64,000 nucleotides of DNA from Aridibaculum aurantiacum (GCF_017355875.1 NZ_JAFEWC010000001.1:1612001-1676000); one strand, 5' to 3'; positions 41,564-51,540 are shown, counted from the first letter of the stretch. Program-made: numbers and translations. The notes: generated from the sequence alone by a model not told the origin.

Positions 41564-44473
41564 ATGAGAGTTAACTATCGCTACTTAGCAATGTTGCTAA
41601 TGGCCGGTATGTTTTCGATTGCTGCCCTGGCCCAAAACATCACCATCACAGGTACGGTAACATCCGGTACTAATAATGAAAATGTTTCGGCTGTGTCTGT
41701 CCTGATAAAGGGCACTGGCGTAGGAACATACACCAACGAAAGAGGCCAATTCCGCATTACTACTTCTCAACGTCCACCCCTTACGCTTGTTTTCTCTTCT
41801 GTAGGTTTCTCTACTAAAGATGTAACGGTGACCTCTTCTACCGGAGATGTTGCTGTAAGCCTGGAGCCTTCGGTTATGCAAGCAGAAGGTGTAGTAGTAG
41901 CGGCTACACGTACACCCGAAAGAGTGTTGGAAGCCCCGGTGACTGTAGAAAGAGTAAGTACAGCCACCATTCGTAATGCTGCTGCTCCTAACTACTACGA
42001 CATCCTTACCAACCTTAAAGGAGTAGACGTAACCACTTCTAGTTTCAACTTTAAAACCATCAGTACCCGCGGTTTCAACGGTAGTGGTAATCTTCGCTTC
42101 AACCAATTGGTAGATGGTATGGATAACCAGGCGCCTGGATTGAACTTCTCTGTGGGAAGTATCATCGGGTTAACTGAGCTTGATGTAGAAAGCATGGAAC
42201 TACTGCCAGGTGCATCATCTGCACTATATGGTCCGGGTGGAATGAACGGTACTTTACTTATTAATAGTAAGAACCCATTCCGTTACCAGGGACTTAGCTG
42301 GCAAGTAAAGCAAGGTGTGAACCATATAGATAATGCACAACGTGGCGCAGCTCCATTCTTCGATTGGTCACTACGTTGGGGTAAAAAAGTGTCTGAAAAA
42401 TTTGCATTTAAAATAGGTGGTCAATTTATACAAGCACAAGACTGGCAGGCACGTGATATGAGGAACCTGAACAGGAATAACGTGTTCAGCTCCATAAAAG
42501 AAGGCGATCGAATGAGCGATCCTAACTACGATGGTGTGAATGTATTTGGTGATGAAGCAAGTGCCAGCATGCAGGCATTTGCTCAACTCGCTCGTCTTAC
42601 TGTACAGGCACAAGGTGGAACTCCTGCGCTTACAGCCTTGGATGCTCAGATAGCAGCTGGTATGACACCACAACAAATAGCTGGTGCATGGATGGCAAAT
42701 CCTGGATTAGCTCCTTTAGCTAGTGCTTTACCTTTTCTTATTCCTACAAGTAGTGTAGCTAACAACCCTTACAGGACAACTTTTGGTAATCAACTGGTGA
42801 GCCGGACTGGTTACGAGGAGCGTCACCTGGTAGATTATAATAGTTATAATGTTCGCCTGAGCGGTGGCTTGTACTACAAGATCACACCTTCTGTAGAAGC
42901 TTCGTTGTTAGCACACTTTGGTACAGGTACTACAGTTTATACAGGTGCAGACAGGTATTCTTTACGCAATTTAAAAATGGGACAATACAAACTGGAAGTA
43001 AAAGGTTCTAACTGGTTTGTGCGTGGTTATACTACCCAGGAAAATTCAGGAGATTCTTATACAGCTACCACTGCTGCTGTTGCTATCAACAATTCATGGA
43101 AAGGAAACCAGCAATGGTTCCAGGAGTATGCAGGTACATATAGTGCTGCAAGATTAGGATTGCTTCCTGGCGTTCCAACCATGTTGCCAAATGCTAATGC
43201 ACACTCTGTAGCACGTGCAAGAGCTGAAACTGGCAGGCTGGCTCCGGGAACAGAGGCATTTCAAAATGCTTTTAATAATGCAGTGAATACGCCAATAAGC
43301 AAAGGCGGTGCGCAGTTTGATGACAGGACAAATCTTTACCATGCTGAAGGCCAGGTAAACCTTTCTCAATATGTACAGTTTGTAGAGGTATTGGTTGGTG
43401 CCAATGTACGTCGCTACGAACTTAATTCTAACGGAACCATTTTTGCCGACACTACCGGCAAAATAGGTATCAACGAATATGGTGGTTACATCCAGGCACA
43501 GAAGAACTTGTTGAAAGACAGGGTAAGGCTAACTGGTTCTATCCGCTACGATAAAAATCAGAATTTTGAAGGTCGCTTTACACCAAGATTAACTGCTCTC
43601 TTCAAAGTAGCACAGAATAACAACATCCGTGTTTCGTACCAGACAGCATATCGTTTCCCTTCTACACAAGATCAATATATTAACCTGCAAACTCCTGCGG
43701 CAAGATTGATTGGTGGATTGCCCCAGTTCAACACTTACTTCAACTTTGAAGGAAGACCTGCATACACTGCAGAAAGTATCGTGAACTTCAGGAATTCCGG
43801 AAATCCTAATGATTTAAAGGCAGCTACTTTTACAGGTGTAAAACCAGAAAGAGTACAGTCAATTGAAGTAGGCTACAAATCATTGATAGCTAAAAAACTT
43901 TTTGTTGATGTATACGGTTACCATAGTCGTTATGAAGATTTCATTGCCCGTGTAGCAGTGGGTAGGGGAGAAAATCCTTTACTGGGTGCTGTTGGTTCAG
44001 TTGTTAATCCTTTAACTACTACTAACTATTCTTTTGTTACCAATTCATCCACGCCAATTAAAGCAATTGGTTATGGTATTGGTGTGGAATACAGCTTCTA
44101 TAAGAACTTCCTTGCATCTGGAAACTTCTACAGCGACCAGTTGCAGGATGTACCTGCTGGTCTTGTTACTTTCTTCAATACACCTAAGTATCGTGCTAAC
44201 CTTGGTGTTTCTAACAGCGATGTTTACAAGGGATGGGGCTTCAACGTGATATACAGGTGGCAGGATAAGATAAACTGGGAAGGAACTTTCGGCTCAGGAG
44301 AAGTGCCTGCTTACAAAACTGTTGATGCAATGATCAGTTACAAGTTCACAAACATTAGGAGCATTGGTAAAATTGGTGCTACGAACTTGTTCAATAAGTA
44401 CTATAGGTCTGCATTTGGTAACCCGCAGATCGGTGGATTGTACTACATCAGTTTTGGTTATAACATCTTTTAA
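41564..44473 (+). CDS. TonB-dependent receptor with carboxypeptidase-like N-domain
   Basis: A 969-aa outer-membrane importer. A signal peptide (LLMAGMFSIAALAQ) is followed by a CarboxypepD_reg-like domain (about 26-110, ITGTVTSGTNNENVSAVSVL), the plug (about 115-240, VVAATRTPERVLEAPVTVER) and a large beta-barrel ending in FGYNIF. No SusD partner follows, so it is not a standard SusCD glycan pair; the ligand (siderophore, cofactor or peptide) is unknown. A strong terminator follows. Confidence 0.88.
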   Translation: MRVNYRYLAMLLMAGMFSIAALAQNITITGTVTSGTNNENVSAVSVLIKGTGVGTYTNERGQFRITTSQRPPLTLVFSSVGFSTKDVTVTSSTGDVAVSLEPSVMQAEGVVVAATRTPERVLEAPVTVERVSTATIRNAAAPNYYDILTNLKGVDVTTSSFNFKTISTRGFNGSGNLRFNQLVDGMDNQAPGLNFSVGSIIGLTELDVESMELLPGASSALYGPGGMNGTLLINSKNPFRYQGLSWQVKQGVNHIDNAQRGAAPFFDWSLRWGKKVSEKFAFKIGGQFIQAQDWQARDMRNLNRNNVFSSIKEGDRMSDPNYDGVNVFGDEASASMQAFAQLARLTVQAQGGTPALTALDAQIAAGMTPQQIAGAWMANPGLAPLASALPFLIPTSSVANNPYRTTFGNQLVSRTGYEERHLVDYNSYNVRLSGGLYYKITPSVEASLLAHFGTGTTVYTGADRYSLRNLKMGQYKLEVKGSNWFVRGYTTQENSGDSYTATTAAVAINNSWKGNQQWFQEYAGTYSAARLGLLPGVPTMLPNANAHSVARARAETGRLAPGTEAFQNAFNNAVNTPISKGGAQFDDRTNLYHAEGQVNLSQYVQFVEVLVGANVRRYELNSNGTIFADTTGKIGINEYGGYIQAQKNLLKDRVRLTGSIRYDKNQNFEGRFTPRLTALFKVAQNNNIRVSYQTAYRFPSTQDQYINLQTPAARLIGGLPQFNTYFNFEGRPAYTAESIVNFRNSGNPNDLKAATFTGVKPERVQSIEVGYKSLIAKKLFVDVYGYHSRYEDFIARVAVGRGENPLLGAVGSVVNPLTTTNYSFVTNSSTPIKAIGYGIGVEYSFYKNFLASGNFYSDQLQDVPAGLVTFFNTPKYRANLGVSNSDVYKGWGFNVIYRWQDKINWEGTFGSGEVPAYKTVDAMISYKFTNIRSIGKIGATNLFNKYYRSAFGNPQIGGLYYISFGYNIF

Positions 44474-44495
44474 TTCAACTGTTTTTTAAATAAAG

Positions 44496-44525
44496 AACCT
44501 CTTGCAACTGCAAGGGGTTTTTTTA
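44496..44525 (+). terminator. Terminator of the TonB-dependent receptor gene
   Basis: AACCTCTTGC (44496-44505) pairs with GCAAGGGGTT (44510-44519) through one G-U and ends in a T run. Confidence 0.8.
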
Positions 44526-44547
44526 TGCAAACGTATTCGAAACCAAT

Positions 44548-44580
44548 ATTGGGATTGTATACCATAAACGTATATTTTTG
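44548..44580 (+). promoter_or_regulatory. Candidate promoter of pdhB
   Basis: ATTG (44548-44551), 21 bases, TATTTTTG (44573-44580). The -7 element fits the TAnnTTTG consensus; the -33 element is off by one base. Confidence 0.4.
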
Positions 44581-44629
44581 CCCATCTTTTTAATAAGCTT
44601 AATCTTTTAGACTAATACCTACATTACAT

Positions 44630-45613
44630 ATGCGACAAATTGCCTTTAGAGAAGCCCTTCGCGAAGCTATGAGTGAAGAAATGCGCAAAGACGACAGAAT
44701 ATTCCTTATGGGAGAAGAAGTGGCGGAATATAATGGCGCCTACAAGGTTAGCCAGGGTATGTTGGCAGAATTTGGTGCTAAGCGTGTAATTGATACACCG
44801 ATTGCTGAACTTGGTTTTACTGCTATTGCAGTAGGTGCAGCACAAAATGGCTTGCGTCCTATTGTTGAATTCATGACATGGAACTTTGCTGTACTGGCAT
44901 TAGATCAAATTTTGAATACTGCCAGTAAAATGCTTGCTATGAGTGGCGGCCAGGTAGGATGTCCTATCGTTTTTCGCGGACCAAACGGAAGCGCCGGACA
45001 ATTGGGTGCTCAGCACTCAACTGCTTTCGAAAGCACCTTAGCTAACATACCTGGTTTAAAGGTGATTTCTCCATCCACACCTTATGATGCAAAAGGATTG
45101 TTGAAAGCAGCCATTCGCGATAACGACCCTGTATGCTTTATGGAAAGCGAGGTGATGTATGGTGATAAAGGTGAAGTGCCTGAAGAAGAATATATAATTG
45201 AAATAGGTAAAGCTGACATCAAGCGTAAAGGAACAGATGTAACCATTGTTTCTTTCAACAAAATGATGAAAGTAGCACTTGGTGCCGCAGCTGAATTAGA
45301 AAAAGAAGGTATCAGCGCAGAAGTTATTGACTTGAGAACCATTCGCCCGCTTGATTGGCATACTATAGTAGAAAGTGTGAAGAAGACCAACCGTCTTGTA
45401 ATAGTAGAAGAGCAGTGGCCGTTTGCTTCTGTAAGTTCTGAGATTGCCTATAGAATACAAAAAGAAGCTTTTGATTACCTGGATGCGCCTATCCGTCGTA
45501 TCACCAGTGCTGATGCTCCTATGCACTACGCACCAAACCTGGTAGAAGCTTATCTTCCTACTATACCTCAAACAGTAAAGGTGGTAAAAGAGGTGATGTA
45601 CGTAAAGAAGTAA
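44630..45613 (+). CDS. pdhB: pyruvate dehydrogenase E1 component, beta subunit
   Basis: A 327-aa subunit of the pyruvate dehydrogenase complex, which with E1-alpha decarboxylates pyruvate using thiamine diphosphate. Signatures are MGEEVAEYNGAYKVSQGM, TPIAELGFTAIAVGAA, the potassium/loop segment FRGPNGSAGQLGAQHSTAFE and the C-domain DLRTIRPLDWHTIVESVKKT. E1-alpha is not adjacent. Single gene with terminator. Confidence 0.95.
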   Translation: MRQIAFREALREAMSEEMRKDDRIFLMGEEVAEYNGAYKVSQGMLAEFGAKRVIDTPIAELGFTAIAVGAAQNGLRPIVEFMTWNFAVLALDQILNTASKMLAMSGGQVGCPIVFRGPNGSAGQLGAQHSTAFESTLANIPGLKVISPSTPYDAKGLLKAAIRDNDPVCFMESEVMYGDKGEVPEEEYIIEIGKADIKRKGTDVTIVSFNKMMKVALGAAAELEKEGISAEVIDLRTIRPLDWHTIVESVKKTNRLVIVEEQWPFASVSSEIAYRIQKEAFDYLDAPIRRITSADAPMHYAPNLVEAYLPTIPQTVKVVKEVMYVKK

Positions 45614-45632
45614 TTACTGAAACATATCAACA

Positions 45633-45662
45633 AAAAAATCCCGGTTTTAGCCGGGATTTTTT
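45633..45662. terminator. Bidirectional terminator after pdhB
   Basis: AAAAATCCCGG-loop-CCGGGATTTTT with flanking A and T runs. Confidence 0.85.
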
Positions 45663-45719
45663 ATTACGTGCTCCTTTTCTTCCTGGTTAGCAACAGCCAC
45701 GTTTCAGTATCACATCCCA

Positions 45720-45932
45720 TTAATTACTAACGCCCTCTTCCTTACTCTTTGCTGGAGTTTTTATTATCCAAACAGTAACAGCTAATCCCAATACTATCAT
45801 TACTAGTCCTGCCAGTACGCTGGTAATGGTTGATACATATCCTGGTGTAATTGAACTTACAACTACAAGGACTACCAATATCATTAACAGGTATATGTGT
45901 GTCTTAAAAACGGAAAAATATCTACGTGCCAT
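45720..45932 (-). CDS. 70-aa membrane protein with two spans
   Basis: Starts MARRYFSVFKTHIYLLMILV, with hydrophobic helices at about 12-33 and 38-60 and the charged tail TPAKSKEEGVSN. Unknown function; plausible because of the clean topology and a shared bidirectional terminator. Confidence 0.55.
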   Translation of the reverse strand: MARRYFSVFKTHIYLLMILVVLVVVSSITPGYVSTITSVLAGLVMIVLGLAVTVWIIKTPAKSKEEGVSN

Positions 45933-46184
45933 ATGGTGTATAAGACAATATCCAAGCCATTATCCTGAAGGGCTAGTTCTCAATGATTTATAAAATATGC
46001 GGCTGATTTGTTGTGAAGAATAATTTCCGCACTCTTCAACAACCTATAATAGATATAGCTTATGTAATTGCTTTTAAACGTGACCTAACACAGTAGTTCT
46101 CAAACTTTTATTTTAACTGCTTGCAACACAAAGCTGCATCTTCTACATCTGCTAATCACTTATCTTAGCAACCCCTATTAAAGA

Positions 46185-47357
46185 ATGAGCAAGAAAACAA
46201 TGGCAACAATACTTATTGTAGATGATGAACGTGCTATACGTAAAACACTTACAGAGATACTCGGATTCGAAGGATATAAAGTAGATGAGGCCGCAGACGG
46301 TGAAGAAGGTCTAAAGAAATTTCAGTCGACTACATATGATGTGGTATTGTGCGATATCAAAATGCCAAAGCTTGATGGGATTGAATTTCTTTCGAAAGCT
46401 ATAGAATCTAATCCTGATGTGCCTATCATCATGATCAGTGGACATGGAAATATAGAAACAGCTGTAGAGGCAGTAAAAAAAGGTGCTTACGATTATATCT
46501 CAAAGCCACCAGACCTTAACCGGCTGTTGATCACTATCCGCAATGCAATGGATAGAAATGTACTTGCTAAAGAAGCTAAGGTTTTAAAGCGTCGTGTAAG
46601 CAAGGTGCAGGAAATGATAGGGGAGAGTGAGCCGATCAAAAAAATAAAGGAGACGATAGAAAAAGTAGCGCCTACAGATGCTCGTGTGATGATAACCGGA
46701 GAGAACGGTAGCGGTAAAGAACTGGTAGCACGCTGGATACATGAAAAAAGTAATCGTGCAGATGGTCCGCTGGTTGAGGTGAATTGCGCAGCCATACCAG
46801 GTGAGCTGATAGAAAGCGAATTGTTTGGTCATGAAAAAGGTTCGTTTACATCAGCTATCAAACAACGCATAGGCAAGTTTGAACAAGCCAATGGAGGTAC
46901 ACTTTTCTTGGATGAAATAGGGGACATGAGTTTGAGCGCACAGGCTAAAGTGCTACGTGCATTGCAGGAAGGAAAGATAACAAGGGTAGGTGGAGAGAAA
47001 GAAATTGCGGTGGATGTACGCGTAATAGCGGCCACCAATAAAGACCTTTTGCAGGAAGTAGAAAATAAAAACTTCAGGCTCGATCTATATCACAGGCTAG
47101 GTGTGATACTTATAAATGTCCCTTCACTGAATAATCGTAAAGATGATATCCCTTTGCTGGTTGAACGTTTCCTGCAGGATATAGCTGAAGATTATGGCCA
47201 GGCCAGGAAAGAAATAGATAGTAAAGCAATTGAAGCATTACAGCAGCATAATTGGTCGGGTAATATTCGTGAACTACGCAACGTGGTGGAGCGTCTGGTT
47301 ATTCTTTCAGGAAAGACAATTACAGCTGATGATGTAAAAGCATATGTATCTATCTAG
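46185..47357 (+). CDS. sigma-54-type response regulator lacking an HTH domain
   Basis: A 390-aa protein. The receiver domain (about 6-120) has acidic DDE, phosphoacceptor Asp in VVLCDIKMPK and Lys in YISKPPD. The AAA+ domain (about 145-375) has Walker A GENGSGKE and Walker B GGTLFLDEIGDM. The loop that contacts sigma-54 reads GSFTSA instead of GAFTGA. The protein ends at DDVKAYVSI with no Fis-type HTH, so it may act without specific DNA binding. No histidine kinase is adjacent. Confidence 0.85.
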   Translation: MSKKTMATILIVDDERAIRKTLTEILGFEGYKVDEAADGEEGLKKFQSTTYDVVLCDIKMPKLDGIEFLSKAIESNPDVPIIMISGHGNIETAVEAVKKGAYDYISKPPDLNRLLITIRNAMDRNVLAKEAKVLKRRVSKVQEMIGESEPIKKIKETIEKVAPTDARVMITGENGSGKELVARWIHEKSNRADGPLVEVNCAAIPGELIESELFGHEKGSFTSAIKQRIGKFEQANGGTLFLDEIGDMSLSAQAKVLRALQEGKITRVGGEKEIAVDVRVIAATNKDLLQEVENKNFRLDLYHRLGVILINVPSLNNRKDDIPLLVERFLQDIAEDYGQARKEIDSKAIEALQQHNWSGNIRELRNVVERLVILSGKTITADDVKAYVSI

Positions 47358-47384
47358 TTGTCGTAATAAAGAAAGGATCTATAA

Positions 47385-48260
47385 TCACTCGCGGGCATAA
47401 TCTAGAATGGCTTTCATTGAATTAAGTGTGCGTGCATTAGCAGGCTTATTATGTACTTGTGCTGCCTGTATTCCAGATATTACTACTGATTTATCGGGAA
47501 ATGCGGATGCTATATAGGAAAGGTATTCCTGCGCGTCTTTATTAGTAAGATTGGTAAGCAGGTGAAAATGAAAAGTCGTTACTTCTTTATTTTCTGCAAA
47601 ATGCTTTAGCTCTTTCAGCTTTATGTTGCAGCCGAAATAGGTAACTCTCTTACCATTCTTTTTCAGCAGGTAATGGATAAATAGTAGCGGTAGTTCGTGG
47701 TATTCTTTTTCAGGCGTAAATAAAACTATATTTTCTTTTCCTGTATTGCGTACAGGTGGAAGGCTGTCAATAGCAGCGATTATCTTGTTGCGTAAAATGC
47801 TACTGGAGAAATGTTCCTGCGCAGGCACAAGATGTTCAGTTATCCATAACACACCTACACGCTCCAGGTATGGATATATCACTTTCAAAATTGCATCTTC
47901 AGTATTCAAAGTATCGAACACATGAGAAGATACTTTTTCGAACGTCTCATCGTCGGATAATACGGCTGCTTCCAATAATTCTTTTACATAAAAATCTGTG
48001 GTAGGGCCTTGTTGGTTTTCCTGCATTGCCAGGGTTGAAAGCTCACCATCATTCATCTTTGCAAGCTTTGAAATCTTTACCCCTGAATGGTACAGGTAAG
48101 AGATTCTAAGAATCTGTCTTAGCCTTTCTGCATCATAAAACCGGTGATTGCTTTCTTTCCTGTCTGGTAGGCAAAGCTGGTAACGTTGCTCCCAAATACG
48201 CCACGTATGAGCTTTTATACCGGTTAAATTTTCTATATCTCTTATCGTAAAATGATTCAT
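47385..48260 (-). CDS. MerR-family regulator with B12-binding domain (CarH/LitR-like)
   Basis: A 291-aa regulator. The MerR HTH lies at 1-75 (FTIRDIENLTGIKAHTWRIW). A four-helix part follows with W139-x9-E149-H150, the motif that holds adenosylcobalamin in CarH. The Rossmann B12 domain has H188 in KEYHELPL, the place of the lower-axial His, although the usual Gly is Pro. It could be a light- or B12-responsive repressor; the sensing activity is inference. No carotenoid genes are nearby. Confidence 0.8.
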   Translation of the reverse strand: MNHFTIRDIENLTGIKAHTWRIWEQRYQLCLPDRKESNHRFYDAERLRQILRISYLYHSGVKISKLAKMNDGELSTLAMQENQQGPTTDFYVKELLEAAVLSDDETFEKVSSHVFDTLNTEDAILKVIYPYLERVGVLWITEHLVPAQEHFSSSILRNKIIAAIDSLPPVRNTGKENIVLFTPEKEYHELPLLFIHYLLKKNGKRVTYFGCNIKLKELKHFAENKEVTTFHFHLLTNLTNKDAQEYLSYIASAFPDKSVVISGIQAAQVHNKPANARTLNSMKAILDYARE

Positions 48261-48408
48261 GCTATTAAAGGTAATTATCTCTTGTTAAAGCTGCAGCATA
48301 CATAGGTGATTGCCATCATTTTACGAGCGGCTATTTAAGAAAACTTTTATTTGGCCGGAACGGATACAAACTTTATAATGCTACATTTGTCCACTTCAAA
48401 AACTACTT

Positions 48409-49917
48409 ATGGGTTGGATTATTTTTATTATTGGAACGATAGGCTGGCACCTGGGAATGTATGGAATGTTTAAGAAAGCAGGCATAGAACCCTGGAAAGC
48501 ACTTGTTCCATTTTATAATACATGGTGTATTGTAGAGAAAACCAACATACGAAAGATCTGGTTCTGGTTGCAATTCATACCCATTGCAGGACAATTCATC
48601 ACGATCTGGATCACGATCATTTTTGTAATGCATTTTGGAAAGTTCAACCTCCTTCACCACGCAGCTACTGTATTTTTTCCTTTTATTTATTTCCCCTATT
48701 TAGGATTTAGTAAAGATGTAAAATACGCGGGTCATGATGTAGTGCGACGCTACCAAAAAAGTGGCAGCCGCGAGTGGATTGATGCAGCAGTGTTTGCTGT
48801 GGTAGCCGCTACTATCATTCGTACTTTCATTTTTGAAGCTTATACCATACCTACAGGTAGTATGGAGAAGACACTGCTGATAAATGATTTCCTTTTTGTA
48901 AATAAACTAAGCTATGGACCACGTATTCCACAAACGCCAATTTCCTTTCCGTTTGTGCATAATGTAATGCCGTTTACTACTACCACGCCTTCTTATACAA
49001 AAGCAGTACAGATACCTTATACACGTCTGCCAGGCTTCGGTCCTGTAAAACGTAATGATGTAGTGGTTTTTAATTTTCCTGCAGGCGATACCATTATCAA
49101 CCTTCCGCAGTTTGGTTCAAAGCAACCGTATTACGATGTGCTGCGCGCTTCTCCTTACAATGGCAATCGAGATGCACTGATGGCTGATTATCCTATTCAT
49201 GTTCACCCAATGGATAAAACAGATAACTACATAAAACGCTGTGTGGCTATTGGGGGTGAAACATTAGAGATAAGAGACGGAAGAGTGTTTATCAACGGAC
49301 AGCCGAATGAAATTCCACCAGGCTCGCAAACAGAATATATAGTGGAAACCAACGGCCAGTTCTTTACCGAAGAGTTTCTTACCCAGAAACTAAAGATTAC
49401 TGAAGAGAACGCAGCCGATATTATACAGGCTTACCAGGGTAAAGCAAATTCTTACATCATGAACCTTTCGCCTGCTGATGTAGAATTGGTGAAGAAGCTA
49501 CCAAATTTTAAATCTATAGAACCTGCATTCGACGTAGTGCCTGGTTCAGTATTTCCATATACAGCAGGACTTAATTGGACCTTTGATAACTACGGACCGG
49601 TATATGTTCCAAAAGCAGGAAGCAGCATTACGCTTACGCCGGCTAACATTGATCTTTATAGAAGAGTAATCTCTGTGTATGAGAATAATGAATTGGTAGA
49701 AGCGAATGGGAAATACTTCATCAACGGACAGGAGACAACTAGTTACACATTCAAGTACAACTATTACTGGATGATGGGAGATAACAGGCATAGGAGCCAG
49801 GATAGTCGTAAATGGGGTTTTGTGCCTGAAACGCATGTTGTGGGTAAGGCCTCACTTATCTGGTTTAGTTGGGATAGAGGTCCCCGCTGGAACCGCTTGT
49901 TCAAAACAATTAAATAA
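48409..49917 (+). CDS. lepB: signal peptidase I with an N-terminal membrane extension
   Basis: A 502-aa inner-membrane serine protease that removes signal peptides. The first 110 residues hold three or four spans (WIIFIIGTIGWHLGMYGMFK, WFWLQFIPIAGQFITIWITI) not found in E. coli LepB. The catalytic part has YTIPTGSMEKTL (Ser), NYIKRCVAIGGE (Lys) and YYWMMGDNRHRSQDSRKWGF. A long insert separates the last two boxes, common in Bacteroidota. Confidence 0.93.
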   Translation: MGWIIFIIGTIGWHLGMYGMFKKAGIEPWKALVPFYNTWCIVEKTNIRKIWFWLQFIPIAGQFITIWITIIFVMHFGKFNLLHHAATVFFPFIYFPYLGFSKDVKYAGHDVVRRYQKSGSREWIDAAVFAVVAATIIRTFIFEAYTIPTGSMEKTLLINDFLFVNKLSYGPRIPQTPISFPFVHNVMPFTTTTPSYTKAVQIPYTRLPGFGPVKRNDVVVFNFPAGDTIINLPQFGSKQPYYDVLRASPYNGNRDALMADYPIHVHPMDKTDNYIKRCVAIGGETLEIRDGRVFINGQPNEIPPGSQTEYIVETNGQFFTEEFLTQKLKITEENAADIIQAYQGKANSYIMNLSPADVELVKKLPNFKSIEPAFDVVPGSVFPYTAGLNWTFDNYGPVYVPKAGSSITLTPANIDLYRRVISVYENNELVEANGKYFINGQETTSYTFKYNYYWMMGDNRHRSQDSRKWGFVPETHVVGKASLIWFSWDRGPRWNRLFKTIK

Positions 49918-49990
49918 TTATCTTTAAAGCGGAATGGGTCCTTGTTGGTACAAACCAGCAAGGCCTTTTTGTCTAATCAACTTTGAGCCA

Positions 49991-50476
49991 ATGAAAAAAC
50001 AAGATTATACTTTCAACTTCGAGGTATACGATACCATCAATGATTTGAAAGAGGAAGATAAATGGTTGCTGAATGAAGCACGTGAAGTAACACACCATGC
50101 ATATGCACCTTATTCAAATTTCCAGGTGGGCGCTATAGCCCGTTTGAATAATGGAGAAATAGTAGCCGGTAGTAACCAGGAAAACGCGAGTTTCCCTGTA
50201 GGTCTATGTGCTGAAAGAGTTTTGCTTGCTGCTGCTTCTTCTTTATTTCCTAAAGTACCTATTGATACACTTGCTATTAGTTATCACAACGAAAAGGGGG
50301 ATAGCGATCATCCCATATCGCCTTGCGGTATTTGTAGGCAAAGCTTGGTTGAATATGAATCAAGAGTAGGTCATCCTATCAGGTTAATCTTAGGGGGAAT
50401 GGAAGGAAAGGTGTTTGTAATAGAAAAGGCCGAGATGTTGTTACCATTAAGTTTTACATCAAAAGATATGAAATAA
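49991..50476 (+). CDS. cdd: cytidine deaminase
   Basis: A 161-aa zinc enzyme of pyrimidine salvage from the ATG at 49991. Zinc and proton-shuttle motifs are GLCAERVLL and PCGICRQSL; the substrate block is YAPYSNFQVGA. The frame extends upstream to 49934 but those codons do not match the family. It follows lepB by 73 bases and ends at a terminator. Confidence 0.93.
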   Translation: MKKQDYTFNFEVYDTINDLKEEDKWLLNEAREVTHHAYAPYSNFQVGAIARLNNGEIVAGSNQENASFPVGLCAERVLLAAASSLFPKVPIDTLAISYHNEKGDSDHPISPCGICRQSLVEYESRVGHPIRLILGGMEGKVFVIEKAEMLLPLSFTSKDMK

Positions 50477-50496
50477 GAGCTTGAGTTAGTAAGCGC

Positions 50497-50528
50497 AAAG
50501 CTGGTGGTTTTTACTGCCAGCTTTTTTT
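50497..50528 (+). terminator. Terminator after cdd
   Basis: AAAGCTGG (50497-50504) and CCAGCTTT (50517-50524), then T. Confidence 0.75.
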
Positions 50529-51048
50529 ATTTCATCAATTGGTTGTAGATGAAATAACTCTCATCATCGAAGCATACAAAGGTGATTTTCTCAATAGCTG
50601 AAGGATGTTGTTCTATGAATTGCCGCACCGTTCTTACGGCAATGATGGCAGCTTCCTGTTTTGGATAACGATATATGCCTGTGCTGATGTTTGGAAACGC
50701 CACAGTTCGCAGGTTGTTTTCCATAGCCAGTGTGAGTGATTTTGTATAACAACTAGAAAGTAGCGCAGCTTCGTTATGGCCACCACCCATGTAGACAGGA
50801 CCTACCGTATGTATCACCTTCTTTGCCGGAAGATTGCCTGCTGTAGTGATAACCGCATCACCTGTTTTACATCCAGCCTGCCGGTTTCTAATTTGTATAC
50901 ATTCTTCCAGGATTGCTGGCCCGCCTGCCTTATGAATGGCGCCATCCACACCACCTCCACCTAGTAATGAATTATTGGCAGCATTTACTATTGCATCCGC
51001 TTCCACTTTTGTTATATCTCCTTTCAATACTTCTAGTAGTGTATTCAT
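50527..51048 (-). CDS. macro-domain ADP-ribose hydrolase (YmdB-like)
   Basis: A 173-aa macro domain. VLKGDITKVEADAIVNAANN and LLGGGGVDGAIHKAGG form the ADP-ribose pocket, and FPNISTGIYRYP the phosphate loop. It probably hydrolyses O-acetyl-ADP-ribose or ADP-ribosyl groups. It starts directly after the ogt stop, the last gene of a three-gene operon. Confidence 0.92.
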   Translation of the reverse strand: MNTLLEVLKGDITKVEADAIVNAANNSLLGGGGVDGAIHKAGGPAILEECIQIRNRQAGCKTGDAVITTAGNLPAKKVIHTVGPVYMGGGHNEAALLSSCYTKSLTLAMENNLRTVAFPNISTGIYRYPKQEAAIIAVRTVRQFIEQHPSAIEKITFVCFDDESYFIYNQLMK

Positions 51049-51540
51049 CTAAAAAAGTGTTTGTACGCCATTCGCAATTTTATTCTCATGATCCAACAGC
51101 CATTTCTTTCGCCAAAGGCCACCTACATATCCCACCAGTGATTGGTTGCTTCCAATTACCCTATGACAGGGAATGATAATGCAAACTTTGTTTTTACCAT
51201 TGCTGCTTGCCGCGGCTCTTATTGTTTTTACATCGCCCATACGCCTGGCCAATTCTGTATAGCTAATGGTTTTGCCAAAGTTGATGTTCATTAAATGCGC
51301 CCAAACTTTAATTTGAAATTCCGTTCCTAGTTGGTGCACCGGGATGGTAAAACTTCTTCTATGACCATTGAAATATTCAATGATTTCCTCTAAGCACGTG
51401 TGCAGTATTGGATGGTCATTTGGCGGTTGCAGGTCATCCTCGTTATCTACGAAAGTTACTTCCTGCACAAAATGTTCTGTGGCGGCAATCCTCAGCAAGC
51501 CAATAGGAGACTGGTAATATGTAAGGTAAGTGGCTTCCAT
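51049..51540 (-). CDS. ogt: methylated-DNA--protein-cysteine methyltransferase
   Basis: A 163-aa suicide repair protein for O6-alkylguanine. The acceptor motif is IIIPCHRVIGSNQ and the asparagine-hinge/HTH region is YTELARRMGDVKTIRAAASS. Its ATG overlaps the last base of the csaA-like gene, so it is coupled. Confidence 0.95.
   Translation of the reverse strand: MEATYLTYYQSPIGLLRIAATEHFVQEVTFVDNEDDLQPPNDHPILHTCLEEIIEYFNGHRRSFTIPVHQLGTEFQIKVWAHLMNINFGKTISYTELARRMGDVKTIRAAASSNGKNKVCIIIPCHRVIGSNQSLVGYVGGLWRKKWLLDHENKIANGVQTLF

Noticed and set aside
41564-44473. SusC of a polysaccharide utilisation locus
   Set aside because: No SusD-like gene or glycan enzymes follow; it is called only as a TonB-dependent receptor.
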